Shown: piece after piece, positions 19,777-22,930 of the stretch | How positions within the stretch are numbered: the first letter of the stretch is position 1 | Layout: each line of letters starts with the position of its first letter | Assembly (NCBI GenBank): GCA_049999765.1 | Contig: JBNGIQ010008975.1 | Location: 1-22,930, forward strand | Length of the DNA: 22,930 nucleotides | Direction: 5' to 3' | Source: Phaeoceros laevis | Taxonomy: Eukaryota; Anthocerotophyta; Anthocerotopsida; Notothyladales | The notes under the pieces: generated by a model | Database searches by the model: none | What the model was told of the DNA's origin: nothing | Seen by the model: the letters and a program-made list of their open reading frames with translations, nothing else | Program-made: the position numbers and the translations under genes

Positions 19777-20245
19777 GCGACTGCGATGTTTGGTGACTTC
19801 TGCTATTAGCTATGATGTTCTCATAGGCCAAGAATTTCTCTTTCCGCCAGGTGTCACTATCGACAACTGGACAGAGCAGGCCTATTATAGGATTGACTGG
19901 CAGGGGCAAGGACGGCAGTTTGGTTTTATCCCTCTAGATTTACATGGAATGCAGATGGGAAATAATGCCTTTGCAGCACTCAAAGAAGTGTGTACTTCAA
20001 CTTATGAGTTGTTTGCATCATCAGATTGCGAACCTGAAAAAGATTTTTTTGACACGCAGCCAGTGTTTGCTACAGCAATGCAAGTGGAGTACAAGCCCAA
20101 GACCGTTCAGTTGCTGCGCACAAGTAAAATTGCTCTGCAGGAGGCTTTGGACAAGTTGGAGTCAGTCACCACTCATGGTGATCCACAGGTGGCTGTCCAG
20201 CCAATTCTGAAAGCTACAATTCAATGGCGGCCCCCAGCAGAGGGC
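19777..20245 (+). pseudogene. Gypsy protease C-terminal part and linker to DNMT
   Basis: The frame continues the protease interrupted at 5321. The second conserved retropepsin pattern appears as SYDVLIGQEFL at about 19808-19840, matching the family's D-x-[IL]-[IL]-G-x-[DE]-[FW]-L. About 130 residues of unrecognised sequence follow, with an aromatic segment (DNWTEQAYYRIDW) and a helical segment (SKIALQEALDKLE), leading without a stop into the methyltransferase. The absence of nonsense codons contrasts with the gag. Confidence 0.75.
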
Positions 20246-21115
20246 ATCATCGTCGTGGAACTTTTTGGAGGCATTGCAGCAGGCCTGGAGGCACTATTAA
20301 AATCTGGCATGAGAGTGGCCAGGTATGTCTATTGTGACAATTCAGTGTCAGCTAGGTTAGCAGCAGCTTCCAGACTTGAGCAATTGCAACAGGCATATCC
20401 TAGTCAGCTGTCTGAATCAGCATGCGCAAATGCTTTCACAACTTTTCCACAAGATGTAATGTTGGTGCAGCGACAACACTTGCAGTTGTTGGGAGGTGTT
20501 CACCTCATTGTGGAAGGTTAGGAGTGCCAAGGGCTCTCGTAGGCAGGCACTGGAAAGGGCTTGTCTGATGATCGTACAGGTCTTTTTGCACACCTTGTTA
20601 GAATTATTGGGTGGGCGCAGGAGTTGTACCCCAATGTGGCGTATATCCTAGAAAATACGCCTTTGACTCTAGATAAGCAGTCAGGCATGATTTCATTGCT
20701 GTTCAGCACCTCATTGGTGAACCCGTGCTTGTTGATGCCGTGCAGTGTGGTTCATGTGCCCACAAGTTGAGGAACATGTGGACAAATCTCGCACCCACTC
20801 AGCTGTTGCAATTATCATTGCAACACATTGTTCGAGAGCCTACACTCAAGGTGGCCAGCATTTTGGATGTGGATAGCAGCTGCAAGCCTGTGCTTCGCAC
20901 AGAGAAGAAACCATGAGTTCCTGTGAACAGGCCGGGCTCTCCTAGGGCAGCATGGCCGACATTGCTCTTATCCCGGCTCTCATGGATTTCGAGGAGAGGG
21001 GACTGACATGGTGCACAGGCATGCCACTGGACAGTGGGAGACCCCTACTGCTGAGGAGAGGGAGCGTGCAATGATATTACCCAGTTTCGGTATTGACACC
21101 CAACATATAGGTTAG
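20246..21115 (+). pseudogene. C5 cytosine DNA methyltransferase domain within gypsy pol
   Basis: DNMTs transfer a methyl group from S-adenosylmethionine to C5 of cytosine in DNA. Motifs appear in canonical order. Motif I (SAM binding) is VVELFGGIAAGLEALL at 20252. Motif IV is ECQGLS at 20522-20539, with Cys as the likely nucleophile (PC is expected; here the residue before Cys is Glu). GKGLSDDRTGLFAHLVRI follows. Motif VI is the LENT at 20648-20659 (family ENV). The motif VIII/IX region is CGSCAHKLRNMWTNL (20746-20790), like the AHR-x-R-x-[FY]W-x-N of Dnmt3-type enzymes. Motif X region is TPTAEERERAM near 21041-21073. Lesions: TAG 20519-20521, TAG 20540-20542, a frameshift near 20687, TGA 20914-20916, a frameshift near 20975, TAG 21113-21115. 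Motif order I to X excludes the permuted plant DRM type. It sits between protease and RT, in one polyprotein. Confidence 0.82.
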
Positions 21116-21404
21116 GCCTTGCCTTTTAGTTTTAGGGTGCGTGGTTCCAAACAGGAACTACAGCACATTGTAAGTTGAATCAATCGCAACGTAAGTTGAA
21201 TCAACCGCAACGTAAGTCCTTGTTAGGCCGGGCAATGGATATGAATGCCTTATCATGGCTCGTGTCTACATGTCTAGTTTTTCAAATGCTTAGAGGTGTG
21301 TCGTTCAGCAGCAAGCCCTCTTATTCCTCCCCAACATGGCATCCAGATTTTGTCTATTTGCCATGTGGTGGCCGTTTCAGCTACATGCCTGCTGCTGGGG
21401 GGGG
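21116..21404 (+). other. Gypsy linker between DNMT and RT
   Basis: A plus-strand frame from about 21175 encodes a Trp/Tyr-containing linker with no recognised domain (for example HPDFVYLPCGGRFSYMP). It ends at a run of nine G's (21397-21405), after which the reading frame must change to enter the RT; a G-run length change is the likely cause. A direct repeat of GTAAGTTGAATCAA-like sequence occurs near 21170-21200. Confidence 0.5.
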
Positions 21405-22930
21405 GAGTTCCCTAGTTTCCGTTTTACTGACATTTCACTCTGTCCAAGTGCTCATCATATGCCTGTCCAGGGCAGCAGTTACGCATCTTTCTTGGCTGAA
21501 GCTCAAGGCTTGGCGCAACAAGGAGCAGGGCATCCTCCAGACAAACCTAAAACTGCTGCAGATTTTGCATGGACTCTAGGTCCACAGCTTAGAGCTGAGG
21601 AGAAGGCTGAGTTGCATGCATTGTTAGCAAGGAGGAGAGGATGTTTTGCCTTCTCTATGAAGGAGTTAGGAAGGTGTAATGTGCTCAAGTTTAAGCTGAA
21701 CTTGATAGACAACAATCCGATCTTTAAGCGTAGGCACAGGCTAAGCAAGTATGAATGGGAACTTGTAGATGCTCGGTGTAAGGAGCTGTATAAGGCAGGG
21801 CTGATTAGGCCATCTTCATCAAGCTACGCTGCAGCGACTGTGCTTCCTGTGAAAAAAGATAGTGAAGGGTTGTGGACGAAGAAGAGGATGTGCGGCGACT
21901 ACCGACCTTTGAATCAGGTGACGCCACAAGACCGCTACCCAATGCCTACACCGGAGGAGATCTTCGATAGTGTGGGAGGGTCCAGGTATTTCTCCATTCT
22001 AGATTTGAGGCAAGGCTTCAATCAGATCTTGTTAGAGGAGGAAGATTGTTGTAAAACCGCTTTTCATGCTAGCAACCAGCTGTGGGAATGGCTGGTCATG
22101 CCATTCGGGTTGAAGAATGCGCTTGTTACCTTTCAGAGAGTGATGGATCAGGTTTTGAGTGGTTCAGATCATCTAAAGTGTTACGTGGATGATGTGTTAG
22201 TACATAACAGCACATTTGAGGACCATTTGGCGCATTTAGAAGACTTGTTTAGCAGATTGGAGGCAGCCAATATGCGTTGTTACCCTGCTAAGTGCGAGCT
22301 GGCAATGGACACAGTGGTGTATCTTGGGCATCGCATTGTGCCTGATGGCATTATGCCTCACTTGGCTAAGGTGGATGCCATCAACAAGGTACAAGAGCCA
22401 CAAGATGTGTCTAAATTGAGAGCATTCATAGGATTGTGCAATTATTATCGGTTGTATGTGCCTGAATTCAGTAGGATTGCCAAGCCATTGTATGACTTGC
22501 TCAAGAAGGAAGCCCGTTGGGTGTGGGATGCATTATGTCAGGCTGTGTTCGAAAGATTGAAGCAGGCCTTGACTGAAAAACCTTTGCTTCGTAGGCCAGA
22601 TTTCAGCAAGAAGTTCATCTTGCATACTGACTGGTCTGGTCTAGGGATAGGTGCTGTTCTCTCTCAACAGGATGAGGACGATCAAGAGCATGTGGTGGCT
22701 TATGCCTCAAGGAGCAACAACAAAGCCGAATCAAATTATTCGTCATATGAAGGGGAGTGTCTTGCAGTTGTGTGGGCAGTCCAGCATTTTAGGCCCTATT
22801 TGTATGGGCAGCATTTCACGCTTTTCACTGATCATCAGCCACTTCGTTGGCTTATGGTTAATGATAAGCTTAGTGGAAAGCTTGCAAGGTGGGCTCTAAT
22901 TTTGCAAGAGTACGATTTCGAGGTTGTTCA
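21405..22930 (+). CDS. Ty3/gypsy reverse transcriptase and RNase H (open to window edge)
   Basis: This frame has no stop from 21405 to the right edge (508 codons) and is the best-preserved coding sequence in the window. RT copies element RNA into cDNA in virus-like particles. Motifs in order: a proximal FKRRHRLSKYE, CGDYRPLNQVTPQDRYPMP, catalytic motif A LDLRQGFNQI, motif B MPFGLKNALVTFQ, catalytic YVDD at 22182-22193, YLGHRIVPDGI, and the connection region LRAFIGLCNYYRLYVPEF. RNase H follows with ILHTDWSGLGIGAVLSQ, YASRSNNKAE, YEGECLAVVWAVQHF and TDHQPLRWL, carrying the expected Asp and Glu residues. Integrase would follow beyond the edge. It has no start codon of its own because it belongs to a polyprotein; upstream lesions would keep this copy from being translated normally. 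Confidence 0.95.

Larger units (their letters stand above)
1895..22930 (+). mobile_element. Ty3/gypsy LTR retrotransposon with DNMT domain, split by a nested LINE
   Basis: The plus-strand order is gag (1895-4114), Gly-rich linker and protease start (4111-5321), nested insertion (5322-19762), protease end and linker (19777-20245), cytosine methyltransferase (20246-21115), then reverse transcriptase and RNase H (21405-22930). RT and RNase H before integrase, with YVDD and the MPFGLKNA motif, identify Ty3/gypsy (Metaviridae-like). Integrase and the 3' LTR would lie beyond the right edge. The two protease halves rejoin in frame across the insertion once one copy of the 14-bp target duplication is removed, which shows they were one gene. 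The copy is dead: gag-pol carries at least eleven nonsense or frameshift lesions upstream of the RT. Confidence 0.9.

Noticed and set aside
1-22930. tRNA, rRNA, CRISPR arrays or bacterial operon structure
   Set aside because: None seen. The repeats present are LTRs, target duplications and slippage repeats, and the coding content is eukaryotic retroelements.

Overview
The window looks like a heterochromatic, transposon-dense stretch of a plant nuclear genome. No intact host gene is visible. The plant call rests on an L1-type LINE with a DUF4283-like plus CCHC ORF1 and a zf-RVT tail, a Ty1/copia element primed by initiator Met-tRNA, and a Helitron/Pif1 helicase fragment. A non-seed plant (fern, lycophyte, bryophyte) or streptophyte alga fits best, because the window also holds a Penelope-like reverse transcriptase and a Ty3/gypsy element carrying a DNA cytosine methyltransferase, both rare in flowering plants. 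Species assignment is inference.

Layout. Bases 1-841 hold a minus-strand Pif1/Helitron helicase fragment cut by a 100-N assembly gap (285-384). Bases 842-1894 have no gene but contain a good TATA box, and may be the LTR and leader of the next element. From about 1895 to the right edge runs a plus-strand Ty3/gypsy element: gag with two CCHC knuckles, a Gly-rich linker, an aspartic protease, a C5 cytosine methyltransferase domain, then reverse transcriptase and RNase H, which run off the window.

That element is split inside its protease by a 14.4-kb insertion (5322-19762) bracketed by a perfect 14-bp target-site duplication. The insertion is an L1-type LINE on the minus strand: G-rich 5' end at 19762, ORF1 19646-16849, ORF2 C-terminal half 9004-6873, a possible third reading frame 6948-5656, and a poly(A) tail seen as T's at 5319-5329. 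The middle of the LINE, where the endonuclease and front half of the RT should lie, is missing. In its place are a plus-strand Penelope-like RT pseudogene (about 15400-16850) and a minus-strand Ty1/copia element (about 9005-15198) with two LTR copies, a Met-tRNA primer-binding site, an extra ORF before gag, and a gag-pol broken by nonsense codons, frameshifts and a 19-bp tandem duplication.

The nesting order is gypsy (oldest), then LINE, then the PLE and copia material. The most interesting feature is the methyltransferase domain (motifs I, IV, VI, VIII/IX and X in canonical order) built into the gypsy pol between protease and RT. To my knowledge this arrangement belongs to the class of retrotransposon-captured DNMTs reported from charophyte algae and dinoflagellates. 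Every element here is degraded, so all coding calls are pseudogenes or remnants except the RT/RNase H frame at the right edge, which is open for more than 1.5 kb.
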